Positions 35,180-48,478 of a stretch of DNA of 64,000 nucleotides are shown one piece after another. The notes under the pieces are model-generated. The model was not told the DNA's origin, did not search any database, and worked only from the letters and a program-made list of their open reading frames with translations. Source of the DNA: Physcomitrium patens (taxonomy: Eukaryota > Streptophyta > Bryopsida > Funariales > Funariaceae); contig NC_037273.1 in NCBI RefSeq assembly GCF_000002425.4, positions 12,019,986-12,083,985 of the forward strand, written 5' to 3'. The number at the start of each line of letters is the position of its first letter. The stretch's first letter is position 1. Made by a program: the position numbers and the translations under genes.

Positions 35180-37560
35180 TAGTCCCACTCCTAATTGTGT
35201 AGTGCCCTCATAAACATTATTTAGCCTCAATTTATAAAAACGTATCAGTGTTGGCTTCTTCAGTCAATGGCGTTGGCTTACTACCCTTTGAATTGGTGAT
35301 CTTCTCCTCTTTACATCTTCATCGTCTGCCTCGATGTTTGATGGTTCTTCATCCAAACGTACTGTCAGATCTTCATTCAACAAATCTAGTTCCCGTTGTC
35401 ATATTACGTGCTTTCCTGCTCGAGAACGCGCCAGGCGTCTGGCTATAGAAGGTAGTATGGAAATTCGCCGATAGTCAAGCAATCTATCAGTTTTGACTGC
35501 TGGAATATAAACGACTGCAACAATGTACCGTAAATCTATACGGATGCTCTTCGACTCCTTGTCGAAGTCCTTTTTGTCCCAGCCGGTAGGTCTCTAGACG
35601 TTACAGAGAACCCCGAACAACCCAAACTGTTAATCTTCAATACCGCTTTGTACTTACGATCTTGTATCCACTGACTGTCTTGTTAGATTAACCCAATAAA
35701 TTTCATTCACTCCGCATACTCAATCCTATAGACACCCTTTTAATCCTTCAATCACAGACGTAACTCGATTTCACAAAACAGTCAAGAGTATTCAAACCCA
35801 CTTCATTAAAAATCCCGATTCACCATTACAATACTGACTTCAGCAGTGATTGCCTCAGTCTTCCCAAAACTCTACGAAGAAGAAAAATCCAAATTCTCTG
35901 TCTTTCCTTCCCCGACCCGAAGCATGAAGCTCCCCTATCTAATCCCCTTGATCTTGAAAAACCTCCAATGAAAACCGAACTAGTAACCTTGCAAAAGCTT
36001 GAAAACTAGCTCCCCCCGATTTCCAGAGAAAAAAAAAAAAACCCCCTTCAAAAACTTTTTTCTCAAAACTATATCCCCCCTAACCTTATCCTCTGAATTT
36101 CTTCAATCTTTCGTCTTAGATCCGGAATTGGCTCCCACCGTCAAGCTTGGATCCGAAATTGGCTCTCGCCGTCAGAGCTTTCTCCTCCATTTTTACCTTT
36201 AAGAAATCCATTTATCGAAAACAACGTTCCCTGAAACGGCACAGAGAACAGGACAGCCTGAAACAAAATCGAACCCCATAATCGGGACCACATTGAGTCG
36301 CCCGACCAATTCAGGTCTCATATTGGATAAGAGTCCAGTAGTAACCTGGATGTTCCCGTAATTGGGTCAAATTGGTCCTTGCATCGGATTGGCTAAGACC
36401 CGTAGTAAGACCTGGATTTCCCGTAATTGGGTTGACCGGCCAATTCAGGTCTCATATTGGATAAGAGGACCCGGATTGGATTCTCAAAATTGGATCCAAT
36501 TGGCTCTTCGAACCCGTCGTGTGAATTGGTCCTTCTCTTCCTGCTGACTTTCGTTATTGGAATCGAACGGAGCATTTCAGTATGCCCCGGCTGACTGTAA
36601 TGGAGTGACTGAACCTGACCACTCAGTATTTGCACTGGAGTTGGTTGATGCTCCCAATATTCGAGGTAACTGAATATTAATAAAATTCCCCTTTCTTTTT
36701 ATTTTCACTGTATACTCATGTTACAACACGACACCGTATCTGAGACTCAAGATAGCAATTTGGTTGTCGTGCTTCTCCAACATCTTCTACCATTCTTCTG
36801 TCGGTTTTAAAGGTATCTCCGAAGGTGTTGTCACTAAAATTGGCGTATTGGTCTGCACTAAATTATTGGCCTCCTTTTCTAATGTAGCTAGTTTAGTCTA
36901 TAACATTGCAACGTCTATTTGCAGCCGCTCTTGTCATTCTTTCCAATCGATCTCCATCCTTGCTTTCTCAGGCACCATGTTTGCCATCTTCTCTTTAACC
37001 ACAAAAGAAAACACAATGCTTATCAAGAGTCCCCCTCCTACTTCTTACTATGATCAAATCAATTGGATCGACTCTCCCTTATTTTCCACGATTTGTCATG
37101 ATAAAATATCCTATCATCATCATTATTTATCCCCCACCTTTTTATAGAACAGAAAATCCATCCCGAATTTATGTATAATAAAATTTAAGCTGATTGCCAT
37201 TGATCCGTGTTATAAATTTAGTACCCATAAAATCTTCCAATTATATGGAACCATTTAGAAATCTATTAATAACTCGATATGGCCCATGCCATCAAACTTG
37301 AAATTTTTCTAAAAATTTTTTAAATCGACTATCATAAAGAAGTACCAAATCATTTGGCATAAAAGCCTTTGGTCTAAGCTTACTATCATAATAAGTCTTC
37401 CTTTTTTTTTGTATAGTTTTCATGATCATTAATATATTGGCTCTAGTTTCATCCAATTTTTTCAATTCTTCTAAATGGTGCTATAATGAATCATGATCTC
37501 TCAATCTATTATCTATAGCAATTCGTAAACTTTGGACTTCCAATTCAATAGGTAATATTG
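35180..37560 (-). other. Element G: region between integrase and 3' LTR, with gag-like duplicated sequence
   Basis: A purine-rich stretch (about 35181-35192, minus strand) adjoins the LTR. 36222-36560 resembles the gag segment at 40920-41110, with shared phrases such as ACCAATTCAGGTCT and ATTGGATCCAATTGG, and is itself partly duplicated in tandem. 36764-37020 encodes on the minus strand a charged, coiled-coil-like peptide (MVPEKARMEIDW, TKLATLEKEANNLV). Tat-lineage elements often carry an additional frame here; whether this is one or a fragment of another element is open. Confidence 0.5.
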
Positions 37561-37564
37561 CTTC

Positions 37565-38317
37565 CTAGCCATAAACCAATTGAAAAGAGGTAGAATTGGT
37601 AGTATCTTTATACACAGTATAGTATGCCCGTAAAGCTGCGAACAACTCAGTGTCCCAATCTGTTCCCACTCTTGAAACTGTTTTTGTTAAGATTTTACAT
37701 AAAATTCCATTAGTCTTTTCTATTTTTTCATTGGCTCTAGGGTGATATCGTGTAGTTTTATAATATTTTATCTCGTATTTAGTCGTAAGTGCTTCGATTG
37801 TACTATTTATAAAATGAGTTCTTCGATCACTAACCAATTATCATGGACAACCGAACTATACAATAATATTTTCATACAAAAAGGTTGCTACTATACTTGC
37901 ACTATTGGTTTTCATAGCTATGGCTTCAACCCATTTTGTTACGTAATCCATTGCTACCAATATATACTGTTTTTGTCTATTTCTTGAGGCTGGTGTAATT
38001 GGTCCCACAAAATCAATTTCCTATTTTTCAAAAGGTGCTTGAACCAGAATTGGTACCAATGGCATTGCTAAAGTTCTAATACGTCGACCTATTCTCTGAC
38101 ATAGGTCACAATGACGGATGAATTGGTGGGCATCTGCAAACATTATTGGCCACCAATAACTAGCTTGTAAGCCTTTACGAGCCGTGCTGTCCCCCGCAAA
38201 ATATCCACCACAATTGTCCAAGTGGCAACCCTCTAATATAGTACACACTTCAATCTGATAAATACAACGTCGCAAAACTCCATCCTTATCTTGTTTATAT
38301 AAAGTTTCACCAATCAT
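37565..38317 (-). pseudogene. Element G: integrase region
   Basis: Zinc-binding part (YWWPIMFADAHQFIRHCDLCQRIG) at 38021-38317 and core segment (SDRRTHFINSTIEAL, YHPRANEKIEKTNGILCKIL) at 37565-37837, typical of Athila/Tat integrases. Confidence 0.8.
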
Positions 38318-38329
38318 CGTATAAGGTAT

Positions 38330-39712
38330 ATATTGGATAACCGAGATAAATGGTCCACATTGGAATGTGATTTTCCTAGTCTTACTTGAATAGTAAAGTC
38401 AAATTCCTGCAAGAGTAAAATCCATCATGTAATATGACCACTCAATTGAGGCTTATTAATCATATATTTTAAAGCATTATGGTCGATATGAAAAACAAAT
38501 TTATAACCAAGAAAATAATGTCAAAACTTTTGTATGGAATAAATCATTCCCAATACTTCTCTTTCGATTGTTGTATAATTTCTTTCAGCTACTACCAATT
38601 GACGACTTGCATAATAAATAGGGTGATCAAAACCCCGGACATCTTTTTGGCTTAGTACAGAATCAATCGTGACATTAGATGTATCTACATAAACTTGGAA
38701 TGGTTTTGTCTAACAAGGTGCCACCAATATTGGTGTTGAAACCAATTTCTGTTTCAATATTTCGAATGCAATTGTACATTCATTTGTCCAAAATGGACTG
38801 GTCCCATCAGTTGGTGGTTTCTTCAAGAGATTTGTCAAAAGAAGGCATATAACTGCAAATAGATAGATAAATTGCTGATAATAATTGATATGGCTGACAA
38901 ATGCTCGAACACCTGTAACAATGTCTGGTTGCTTTAATTCTACTATAATCTTTATTTTATCTGGATTTGTAGCAATGCCTGCCATCGAAACTATATGATC
39001 CAATAGTTTACCAGAATGTACATTAAATTGGTACTTTTTCAAATTTAAAGAAATTCTATATTTAATACATTGATGCAAATATTGACCTAGATATTCTAAA
39101 TGCCTAGCTCTTGTACTAAATATATAGAAATCATCTAGAAATATTTCCATTAAAATTCGTAGATAATCTTGGAACCCTTGTGTTATTATCCTTTGAAATG
39201 TAGCTAGTGCATTACAAAGGCCAAACAGCATAATCTTATAGGTAAAGGTCTCCTAATCTATAATAAAAGTAGTTTTTAACTAATCTTTTTTTTGCAATTT
39301 TAACTTGATTATAATCAGAGAATCCATCAAGAAATAAATAACATTCATATCGAGCAACAGCATCCAATATACTATCCATGAATAGTAAAGAAAAATGATC
39401 CTTCTTGGTAGCCGCATTTAATTTGTGGAAATCTTGACAGATGCGAACTTTTCCATTCTTTTTTGGTACCATAACAATTGGTGAAACCCATTCACTGAAA
39501 GGAACTGAATAGATAAATCCAACCTCCAAGATTTTATCCAGCTCTTCTTTTACTATAAGTGAGTATTTTGGATTAAGTCGATGTTGTCTTTGGTATACTG
39601 ATGTAGTATTCTCCTCCAATATAATTCGATGCTCACAAACTTCAGTTAGAATTCCTTTCAAATTCACATAAGACCATACAAAAGCACTTTTATGCATTAA
39701 AAAGTAATCCAC
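38330..39712 (-). pseudogene. Element G: reverse transcriptase and RNase H region
   Basis: RT landmarks: SPIVMVPKKNGKVRICQDFHKLN, a DHFSLLFMDSILD block, FLDGFSDYNQV, MLFGLCNALATFQR and the catalytic-site region IFLDDFYIFS, followed by the thumb. A shorter RNase H-like stretch lies at 38330-38700 (HHALKYMI-type and YASRQL-type phrases on the minus strand). Confidence 0.8.
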
Positions 39713-40342
39713 CTAAATTTCTTTCTCCTTGCATTTTATACCATCGAGAATCTGAATGATTTGGAGAGCCTCCCTTATACCTAAATTAATTGATTGACAT
39801 CATGGAATTTTAAGAGTCTCTAGGATAATGTTTTGCTCAATTCTAGAATCTTTCATAAAATCTGACAAATTAGAACTTTTCAACTCCAGTTCCATAGTAC
39901 TAATGTGATTAACATCCTTTCTATTCATCTAATATGCAATCATATGATCAGAATTATCAATAACATCTGGAGGAATTAAGTACTTTCCCAGTCCCCTATA
40001 CTGGTATTTCATTCTAGTGTGCTCAACAACTTACCTTGTATCAACATAAATTAGATCAAGTGCACCAATTCCTTCTTCTGTAGACTCATCTTCACAATCC
40101 GATGTGAATTCTAAATTAGAAAATTGAGTTTTTCTGTGATATTGGACAAGGTACATTTAAAGCACAATTTTATCATTACCTTTCCCAATTGTCAATGTAC
40201 CACAACTCCAGTCATTTCGAGCTTTAGCTTCATACAACTACAATCGCCCCAATAAAATTGGATATGACAATATAGAGCTTCGCAATCGGAAAATAATATA
40301 ATCAATTTTATAGGTAATCCCCACAATTATTGTATCAATATT

Positions 40343-41101
40343 TTATAAAATATCCATAGATTTAACTCGACTGTAGTCAACCATTCTCAAAACTACTATA
40401 GTAGGCAATAAGTGATCCAAATCCAATTCCTCCATTGTAGTGGCATTCATAAGATTTACACTAGATCCTCCATCTACTTGCACTCCCGATACTAATACTC
40501 CATCAATTGAGACATCAATCGTTGGTGCACGTGGATCGGGATTCAAACTTACTTCTTGGATTTCTTTATTTTGAGATCTATGATAAATTAATGAGGAATT
40601 CAAGATAGTTTGGTACTCAAGTGCTACCGCCAATAGTTGCTTCATAGAGATCGTGGATTGTATGGTATCCAAATCTTTTAGAATATCATATGGTTCTGTA
40701 TTAGTGGTAATTTTCAATGTCTGTTTCTTCTTCCCAGTCCTAGACATCGATGCAGGTAAATTGATTTTCTCTATATTAAAAATTGGTAAAGCTACTGGAA
40801 CTGAATTTGATGGAGCTTGTAAAATCAGTTCTTTCAACGGGTAAGATTTTTCTTCCAATTCGGCTGATATTAATTCCTTGAAATTCACGCCTCTTAGAGG
40901 ATCTTTCAATGGAAAGGACGTTTCCAAAAACTGTGTAGAGAACAGAACAGCTTCACACGGAAATGAAGCCTCTGTAATTGGTACTTCATTGGGGTGCACA
41001 ACCGATTCAGGTCTTATACTGAGTAAAGAATCCATGTCAGGACCTGGATTGGATGGCCCCATAATTGGATCCAATTGGTCCTTTGCTTCAAGATCACCCA
41101 A
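40343..41101 (-). pseudogene. Element G: gag end and aspartic protease region
   Basis: A 252-codon open stretch. The C-terminal part has a retropepsin-like pattern, TIDVSIDGVLVSGVQVDGGSSVNLMNA, the DGGSS form common in Athila/Tat elements. The N-terminal part is a proline- and serine-rich linker (GPSNPGPDMDSLLS). Confidence 0.75.
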
Positions 41102-41212
41102 ATGTTGAATTGGTCCTTTCTCCTTTTGCTCACTTCTTGTATGGACAACTTGGACTACTTCTATCCGATGAATTGGTGATTCATTTGTCTCGTTATTTTT
41201 TTCCTCTACAAT

Positions 41213-42380
41213 TTACACAGTCAATTGTATCTTCTGATCATGATTATTAGGGTTAAATGGAACATTACATTGATAATGAAAATGACCCGATTGCTTGTAA
41301 TTTCCACATACTGGAGCATATTTGTCTATAAATCTTGGATTAGGACATTCACTAGCATAATGACCAATTTGTCGGCATCGATAGCAACGTAGTGGTTTTC
41401 GACTCATATTGTCAAGTACACTTGGAGTCGCTATTAGAATATATCTATTAGGCCGATTCCAGGTAACCAAAGTAAATGATCCTGGCTGACCAGTTGCTAC
41501 TGGTCAAGAATTGGACTGCTAAATTGGTATAGTTTGAGGATTATCTCTTGATTATTCCCACTGTTCTGCATCTTTGTTCTATAAATCGGATTATAATTAG
41601 TATTTTAAAAATTTCTAAAGCTATGATTAAGTCGATTTAAGCAATTACTTTTCCAACCACCCATATTTCTAGTCTATACTTGATTAACATCCTATTGAGT
41701 TGGCTGTATCGTCTGGTTATTGATCTGTTATTACCTTTGTACATACCAGCAGTTTTAGGTAAGGTGATTTCGTCCACAAAATATACATTGAACACCCGTT
41801 TGTCTAGATGATAGACATTCCGTATCAAAATGACCTTGTCCCTTACAATTATTACACCATATATTAGGTCTTGTATCCGATCTTCAAATCCAATTGGTCT
41901 AAAATGGATTAGGAAGACATTCCTCAAGGCCTCCTAATTGGAAAATCTACCCATTGGTTGCCGATTATACCATTCAAAAGTTGTATCTTTTAAAGTTATT
42001 GGCAACCATCTCAACCAAATATCTTCAATTCTACCATTATTAGCCACGTAAGCTATCAAGAATTGAGATATATGATGATCGAGATCAGAGCCTGGCCAAC
42101 TACTAAAAATAAGTAATATTACCACACTTATAGTTCGGTCTCCTACTGCTCCCATTTGTACTGCAATTAGTACTTCTGGCACTCCCGCAGCCATTGGTGT
42201 TATCACTGGTCTCTTCGCTATTTGAATTTGAATTTTTCTTCCTTTGGATTTACTTGGACTTACAATTCCTTTTTGTCATTCCCGTAGGAGATTTCTTATG
42301 CGTAATCTCTCTTGTCTTTCTTTTCCTTGTTGATTAATTCTTTGATAATCCTTCTCTTCATGATTATCACTCATAATCTT
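41213..42380 (-). pseudogene. Element G: gag region with zinc knuckles
   Basis: Capsid-like sequence (41934-42206: FSSWPGSDLDHHISQFLIAYVANNGRIEDIWLRWLPITLKDTTFEWYNRQP) is followed by the CCHC knuckle CYRCRQIGHYASECPNP and a second knuckle-like CGNYKQSGHFHYQC at 41213-41470. The start is near 42375. Confidence 0.8.
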
Positions 42381-42524
42381 TCATTCTTCTTTACAAAATC
42401 AATACTGCCTTGAATTATAACTCACATATTTGTAACCCTAAAACTTGTTCTTCTCACGTTCTCATTCAACATATAATTCCATCTGTGATACAATCAATTT
42501 CTAACATTTCATATTGTTATCATT

Positions 42525-42542
42525 TCCCCGGCAGCGGTGCCA
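42525..42542 (-). promoter_or_regulatory. Element G: tRNA-Asp primer binding site
   Basis: The minus strand reads TGGCACCGCTGCCGGGGA, close to the complement of the 3' end of plant tRNA-Asp (TGGCGCCGTTGCCGGGGA), three bases inside the 5' LTR. Typical of Athila/Tat elements and a useful contrast with the chromodomain elements here. Confidence 0.85.
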
Positions 42543-42545
42543 AAA

Positions 42546-43490
42546 TGTTGTTCTCATTGTGTTCAAGCTTCAATATACCAAAGCAATTGAAGTAATAGAG
42601 GTGGATTCAAATACGGGGAAAGACTAGTTATATGAATTGGATCTATTACTGTCACAATTGACTGTATTCTAGCTATCTAAAATCAATTATCAAACTATAA
42701 AATATCAAGGCTTACTACTTCTATCTTAATTCAACACATAATCCATTCTACAACTATGAATTCAACAATACTTTCATATTCTTATCAGTTCATATTCTCC
42801 CACTTACTCTCTTTGTGGTTTATATATATTCAATTACTGATCTCTAGCTTACTTATTATATTTAATTTCTCAATTCATCATACAGAATTCAATATCTTCA
42901 CTTAACACAACACAATTTGATAATCTCAATTCTCAAGGTCACAAATTTTCTCCAAAATGGTCAATCCAAAGTCATATTCCATAATATTTTAATCATAGTT
43001 TCAACAATACTTCTCTCAATCACAATTCTTCATAAGCAAATAATAAAATCAAATAAAACAAAGAGGTAGCACCAAGCTTACCCCGGCTTACGTCTCTCAC
43101 AGTCTGGCCCCCTCCAGCTTACGACTCTCATAGTCTGATACTCCAAACTAACTTCTCATTATTCAAAAACTATCCATTACTCGTCAACAACAAAGAAACA
43201 AAAAGAGGTAGTACCAAGCTTGCCCCGGCTTACAAGTATCACAATCTGGCCCCCTCGACTTACGACTCTCACAGTCTGGCCCCGATCTCCCTTTTCTCAA
43301 TTTCTTTATCCTACCAAAAGATGGACCATCAGCCAACAGATTCCAAAGGTTATAATCCTTTGAATTCTTAACCATTTATTCCACTAACAATCTACTCTTA
43401 CCAACTAAACTGCCTAACCATAAGTCTAATTCTCAAGGTTGTCAATAACCAACCAGTAACTTACCACAAAATTTATTTATCTATTCTACA
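42546..43490 (-). repeat. 5' LTR of element G
   Basis: 945 bases, aligned end to end with the left LTR. Confidence 0.9.
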
Positions 43491-44064
43491 TAACCTCAAA
43501 ATATTATTTTATGGCAACTTATCTTATTGGATATTGATTTATAAGTATTAATCAAAAATAAATTTCTATTTAAATCAATTTTGACATGTTGCAAGCATAA
43601 TTTCTACTGAGAGGTATTTTGCACCAACTACAACTTCGAATTCTTACTTAAATAAAAAATTTTAAACTTTTCTACTACTTTTTATCTATTTTTAATATTA
43701 ATATTTTTATTAAAATAAAATAAAGATAAATTCTATATTAAATTAGATGTATAAAGAATATATAATTTGGTATGTATTAAAGAATGGAATAAATAGGAAT
43801 TTTTATTTTATATTAAATTTGGTTATATAGATTATAATTTTATGCTTTTTGGACTTATAAATATTTCAATTTTTTCCAATTATTTTTAAACAATATTTTT
43901 TTCAAGTTTTAGAAAAAAATTATATATTATTTTTAAAATAAAAATAAATAAATATACTTTTTTTGTACTAAAATAACTTAAAGATGTAAGACTATATAAT
44001 AAGATGGACAAATGATATTTCACACAACTTAAATAGAATTATTAGAATTTATTGCCTAAAATGG
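43491..44064. other. AT-rich spacer between elements G and H
   Basis: No recognisable feature; it adjoins the shortened 3' LTR of element H. Confidence 0.5.
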
Positions 44065-44391
44065 AAGTTTGCAAGACACAAATAAGTAGAAATCAGCAAG
44101 GTTGAACACAAGAGAAGTGTAGAATGAGATACCTCCCACTTTCAACATCCTTTATTTATAGGTGGTGGTTGCTAACCAATGAAACAACTTCCATCCTTTT
44201 AATATTACATCCATTTTTACTTCATCCAACTAAATCCTAGAATCTTTCTTAACCTAGCTACCACCTAAATCCTAGCCTCCACCTTAGTTACTTTCCTTCA
44301 TCTTTTTGTTACTCTTTGACCATTAACAACTTATTTAAGATAATACTTACTTACTTTATTATACCTATGGTAATACTTATTTATTTTAACA
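44065..44391 (-). repeat. 3' LTR of element H, shortened
   Basis: Matches 48840-49163 almost throughout (AGAATGAGATACCTC, TTTATTTATAGGTGGTGG, CTAAATCCTAGAATCTTTC). Only the U3-side portion is present. Confidence 0.85.
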
Positions 44392-44582
44392 CTCCTACTT
44401 TGCTATTAGTCAAAGGCTATTAATCCTAATGCCTTTGTTAACTTTTGATGCCTATCCTTTATTAGTGCTTTTGTGAGCAAAACAACAAGCATGTCTTCTG
44501 TTGCACAATACTTCATGTCAATCACTCCAATTTCAATCTTGTCTCTCATGAAGTAATGTTGAATGTCAATGTGCTTGGTTCT

Positions 44583-45640
44583 TCAATGATGCTTTGGATT
44601 CTTTGTAAAAAAAAGACATCCTTGGTTATCACACTTCATTGGAGTTGCTTCCATTTGTACAAGTCCAATGTCTTCTAAAAGTTGTCTTAGCCAAATTGCC
44701 TCCATTGTACCATGACTTGCTGCCATGTATTCTACCTCCATTATGGACTTTGTAATTGTTGGTGGTCTCTTACAATTCCATGAGATTGCTCCCATTCCAA
44801 CAAAGAATACATAATCCATTATTGATCTTCTATCATTTGCATCTCCAGTCCAATCTGCATCACAATAACTATGTAATGCAATATTACTCCTTCCAAGACA
44901 CAATTTGAAGTTTAAAGTGCCTCTTAAGTACCTCATGATCCTTTTGATGGTTATCTAATAAATTAGTCTAGTCTTTCACATGAGTTGACTCACAACACTC
45001 ACTGCATATGCAAGATCCATTCTTGTGCTAACCATTGCATACATGAATGAGTCTATTGCTGCCTTGTATAAAAACACTTTTCATTTCATCTTCAACCTCA
45101 CCAAATTCCTCATTTGTAAGCTTCTTCAACTTGAAGTTCGCTTCCAATGGTATACTAATAGGCTTGCAATCTTCCATGTTGAATTGTTTCAACACTTCTT
45201 CAATAAACTTCCTTTGGCTCATTATAATCATCTTGTTACCATGATCTCTTATAAATTCTACTTCTAAACAATAGTGGAGTTCTCTCAAGTCACTCATCTC
45301 AAACTCTTCTTTTAACTTTGCCTTCAACCAATCCATCTTCTTCATGGTATTACTTAATATGATCAAATCATCAATATAGAGAATGATAATTAATATGAAT
45401 TCATTTGATTGTATCACATACAAAGAATGATCGGCCTCTTTTCTTATAAATCCTTCATTTAGAAAGAATGTGTCAATATGTTGATACCATGCCCTTGGTG
45501 ATTATTTTAATCCATACAAGGATTTCTTCAATTTACAAATAAGGTGTTGTTTGCCATCTTCAACAAATCCTTGAAGTTGATCCTTGTAGAGGTCTTCTTT
45601 CATTATTCATTGCATCTCTTTTTGTTCTAAACACCTACTT
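44583..45640 (-). pseudogene. Element H: reverse transcriptase end and RNase H
   Basis: RT part 45028-45640 with YIDDLIILSNTMKKMDWLKAKLKEEFEMSDL, the copia YxDD site and palm. RNase H part 44583-44936 with MRYLRGTLNFKLCLG, SYCDADWTGDANDRRSIMDYVFFVG and EVEYMAASHGTMEAIWLRQLL. Confidence 0.88.
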
Positions 45641-45655
45641 ACAATCAATCGAAGA

Positions 45656-46900
45656 TCAATTTGGAAGAAGTTGAGTCAATTTCCATGTTCCATTGTCCAT
45701 GAATGATTTGTATTCATCTTCCATGGCTTTCTCCCACTTCATTGCATCTATGGACTTTATTGCATCACACAAATTCAATGAATCAACAAGAAGTGCAACA
45801 TTGACATATACTTCACTTACTTGAGGAAAGATGTGGTTCTTCCACCATTTACCAAGTTGTTTTCTATTTCTCAAAGGATATCTCCTTTTATTTGAAGAAG
45901 ATTCATTTTGTTGCACTCCATGCTTGCTTCGAAGCTTCTTCTTTCTTAAATCTTATCTTTTCTCATTCAAAGGTTGATACTCTTCATCATCATCATCATC
46001 ATCATCATCTTCAACATCTTAAATATCTTTATTTCTAATCTTAGGAATTATAGAGGCCTCCTTCTTCATCTCTTCATCTTCATTCACACCATCTTCATTG
46101 TCATCATCATCTTCTTCTTTCTTTGTTGAAATTGAAGATGTGTCCACAAATACACAATTACTCCCACTTGGATAAATTTCTAAGTATTCACAAGTACTCT
46201 TATGTTCCAAAAATTCTTCATCACAACTTTTGATGATCTTCTTGGTATTCAAAACCATTAGTCTATATGCCTTAGTATCTTCACAATATCCAAAAAATAC
46301 ACATTTTGTATGTTTTGCATCAAATTTAGATGACATACAATCTTATACCAATATGATATGTATCCAAAAGTCTTCATGTATGAAACACAAGGTTTCTTCC
46401 CACTCTAAGCTTCTTCGGGAGTTTTTGATATAAGTGCACTTATAGGGCACATATTTCTTATATATACTGTTGTTACCACATCTTTTGTCCAATATTCAAA
46501 CCCAAGGTTTTGTACATGTAGCATATTCCTTACCATCTCCACAATGGTGTGATTTGCTCTTTCAGCAACTCCATTTTATTTTAGAATGTATGGAGTAGAA
46601 GTTTTTCTTGTAATACCTTGAATCTTAAAAAAATCATCAAAATGCTTTGACATATACTCACTTCCATTGTCCATATGCAACACCTTGATCTTTCAATCAC
46701 ATTGCTTTACTACAAGTGCCTTAAACTCCTTGAATCTAGAAAAATACTCATTTTTATATTTGATGATATAAATCCATATCTTCTTTAAAAAATCATCAAT
46801 AAATGTGATAAAATATTGTGCTCGTCCTATTGATGGTATCTTCATAGGTCCACAAACATCCGAATGTACAATCTCCAACAACTTGCTTGTATGTATTACT
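45656..46900 (-). pseudogene. Element H: integrase and linker to RT
   Basis: Integrase core begins LEIVHSDVCGPMKIPSIGRAQYFITFIDD (46693-46881). The C-terminal part at 46019-46336 (FDAKHTKCVFFGYCEDTKAYRLM) is followed by an acidic linker encoded by a trinucleotide run, then the RT entry (ALLVDSLNLCDAIKSIDAMKWEKAMEDEYKSFMDNGTWKL). Confidence 0.85.
45982..46009. repeat. (CAT)n trinucleotide run
   Basis: About nine CAT units in the integrase-RT linker of element H; a related acidic Asp/Glu-rich stretch is seen at about 46090-46130. Confidence 0.9.
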
Positions 46901-46999
46901 ACTCCATTTGAAAATAAGGCCCTTTGTTGTTTGCCTTAAATACAACCTTCACAAGTAAGTGTATTGGCATTATGGCTAAATTGATCAAGATCCATGCCA

Positions 47000-48300
47000 C
47001 TTACCATAGATTGGAATTCCTTCATGGTCTTGGTATTCAAATGACCAAGGTATTAATGCCAAATATCAAATTTATCTTGATCAAGTAGAAACTTAGTAAA
47101 TGTGGCTACTTCAATTCCATTCACCATCTTGCACTTGATGAAGTAAAGGTTGCCATCTCTAAAGCCCTTGGCAACATCATCTCTATCCAATGTCTTTATA
47201 AAGTACCCATTCTTATCAAATTACACCTTACAACTATGTGAAATTAATTTGCTCATCGAAAGGAGGTTTTTCTTAATCTTTGGTACATGCAAGACATCTT
47301 TCAATTTGATCCTCCTTGTTTGTCCTCTCACAAAAATCTCTACTCCAATGGAGCCTATTCCAATAGCATGTACTATGCCATTGTCTTCCATAAAGACATT
47401 TGTTGCTAAAATTTCTTTATAAGTGTCAAAAGAATACTTGTATGGTGTCATGTACTCAGTGGCACCTCAATCAAAAATCCACTTGGATATGGCAGCCATG
47501 GAGGTGCCTTCACTTGCCATGAATGTAAAATAATCTCCTCTAAATTGCTCATATACATTTTTGGTACTTTTTCTATCTTCTTTTTTGGCCTCGTAGTAAT
47601 TTTATGCAAAATGACCTTGTTTTCTACAAATAAAGCAAGTTTTGACATTACCTCATTGGTATGAAAGGTTGCCCTTGTTTTGAAGTGAGTAGAGTGCTGA
47701 ATCTTCACTTTGAGGCTCTTTTTCTTTCCTCTTAGTTACTTCATGGGCAAGTCTTGCCGTCACATAGTCCATTATAAGTTCCTTCAATTTAATAGACTCC
47801 AATGCTATAATGAGGTAGTTGTAGGACTCAAGAAGACTCATCAAGAAGATCATGACAATAGCTCCTTCTTTTAAAGGCTTGTCAATAATTGCTAATTGAT
47901 TTGTAAGAGCCTTTACTTTATTGACATGAGCTGTGAGATCTTCACCTTCTTCCATCTTACAAGTAAAAAACTTCCTCCTTGTGAAGATGATGTTAGACAA
48001 GTTCTTGCTTTTATAGATGTTGCAAAGAGTCTTCTATGCTTCTATTGGTCTTTTACAAGAGATGATGTGAGAAAAGTTGGTTTCATCCAAATTGGTGGCA
48101 ATTATACCAAAAGCATTCTTTTTAAGTCTTTTAAAGTCCTTTCTTTCCTTAGCATTTGCATGTATGCTTGGAGCCTCTTCACTTTCATCTACAATGTTTC
48201 AAAGGTCTAAAGATGCCAACAAAAGCTCTATTTTTAACTTCCAATAATAAAAAATTTCTCATCTAAACTTCTCAATCACTTTCAAACCTTTATCTTCACT
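47000..48300 (-). pseudogene. Element H: gag and protease region
   Basis: Gag of the UBN2 type at 47653-48230 (MEEGEDLTAHVNKVKALTNQLAIIDKPLKEGAIVMIFLMSLLESYNYLIIALES). Protease/pre-integrase part at 47221-47451 (VEIFVRGQTRRIKLKDVLHVPKIKKNLLSMSKLI), a classic copia motif. Confidence 0.85.
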
Positions 48301-48478
48301 GGAAGCCATGTCTAAGAAGAACTCTATCAAAAAAATATTAAGAAAATGAGTCACTATGAGCTTGAAATCACCAAAATAAATTAACACTATGAAAATCTCA
48401 GAATGCCTTCTTGTGAACAAATGAGTGCTTTCTTACTCAAAACACTCTCAACTCAAGCTCTGAAGCTTCTAACAAGTA

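Larger units (their letters stand above)
34236..43490 (-). mobile_element. Element G: Tat/Athila-like Ty3 element with both LTRs
   Basis: LTRs of equal length (34236-35179 and 42546-43490) have TGTTG...TTCTACA ends on the plus strand. Flanks TAACT (34231-34235) and TAACC (43491-43495) look like a target duplication with one change. Reading leftward: tRNA-Asp-type primer site, gag with two knuckle-like motifs, protease, RT (LDGFSDYNQVKIA, as in Athila/Tat), RNase H, integrase, then a 2.4-kb region before the 3' LTR. No chromodomain seen. The LTRs remain clearly alike by eye, so the age is intermediate. The coding region has many breaks. Confidence 0.88.

Noticed and set aside
36764-37147. Plus-strand frame of 127 codons inside element G
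   Set aside because: It is antisense to a more protein-like, charged stretch on the minus strand, which is the element's coding strand.
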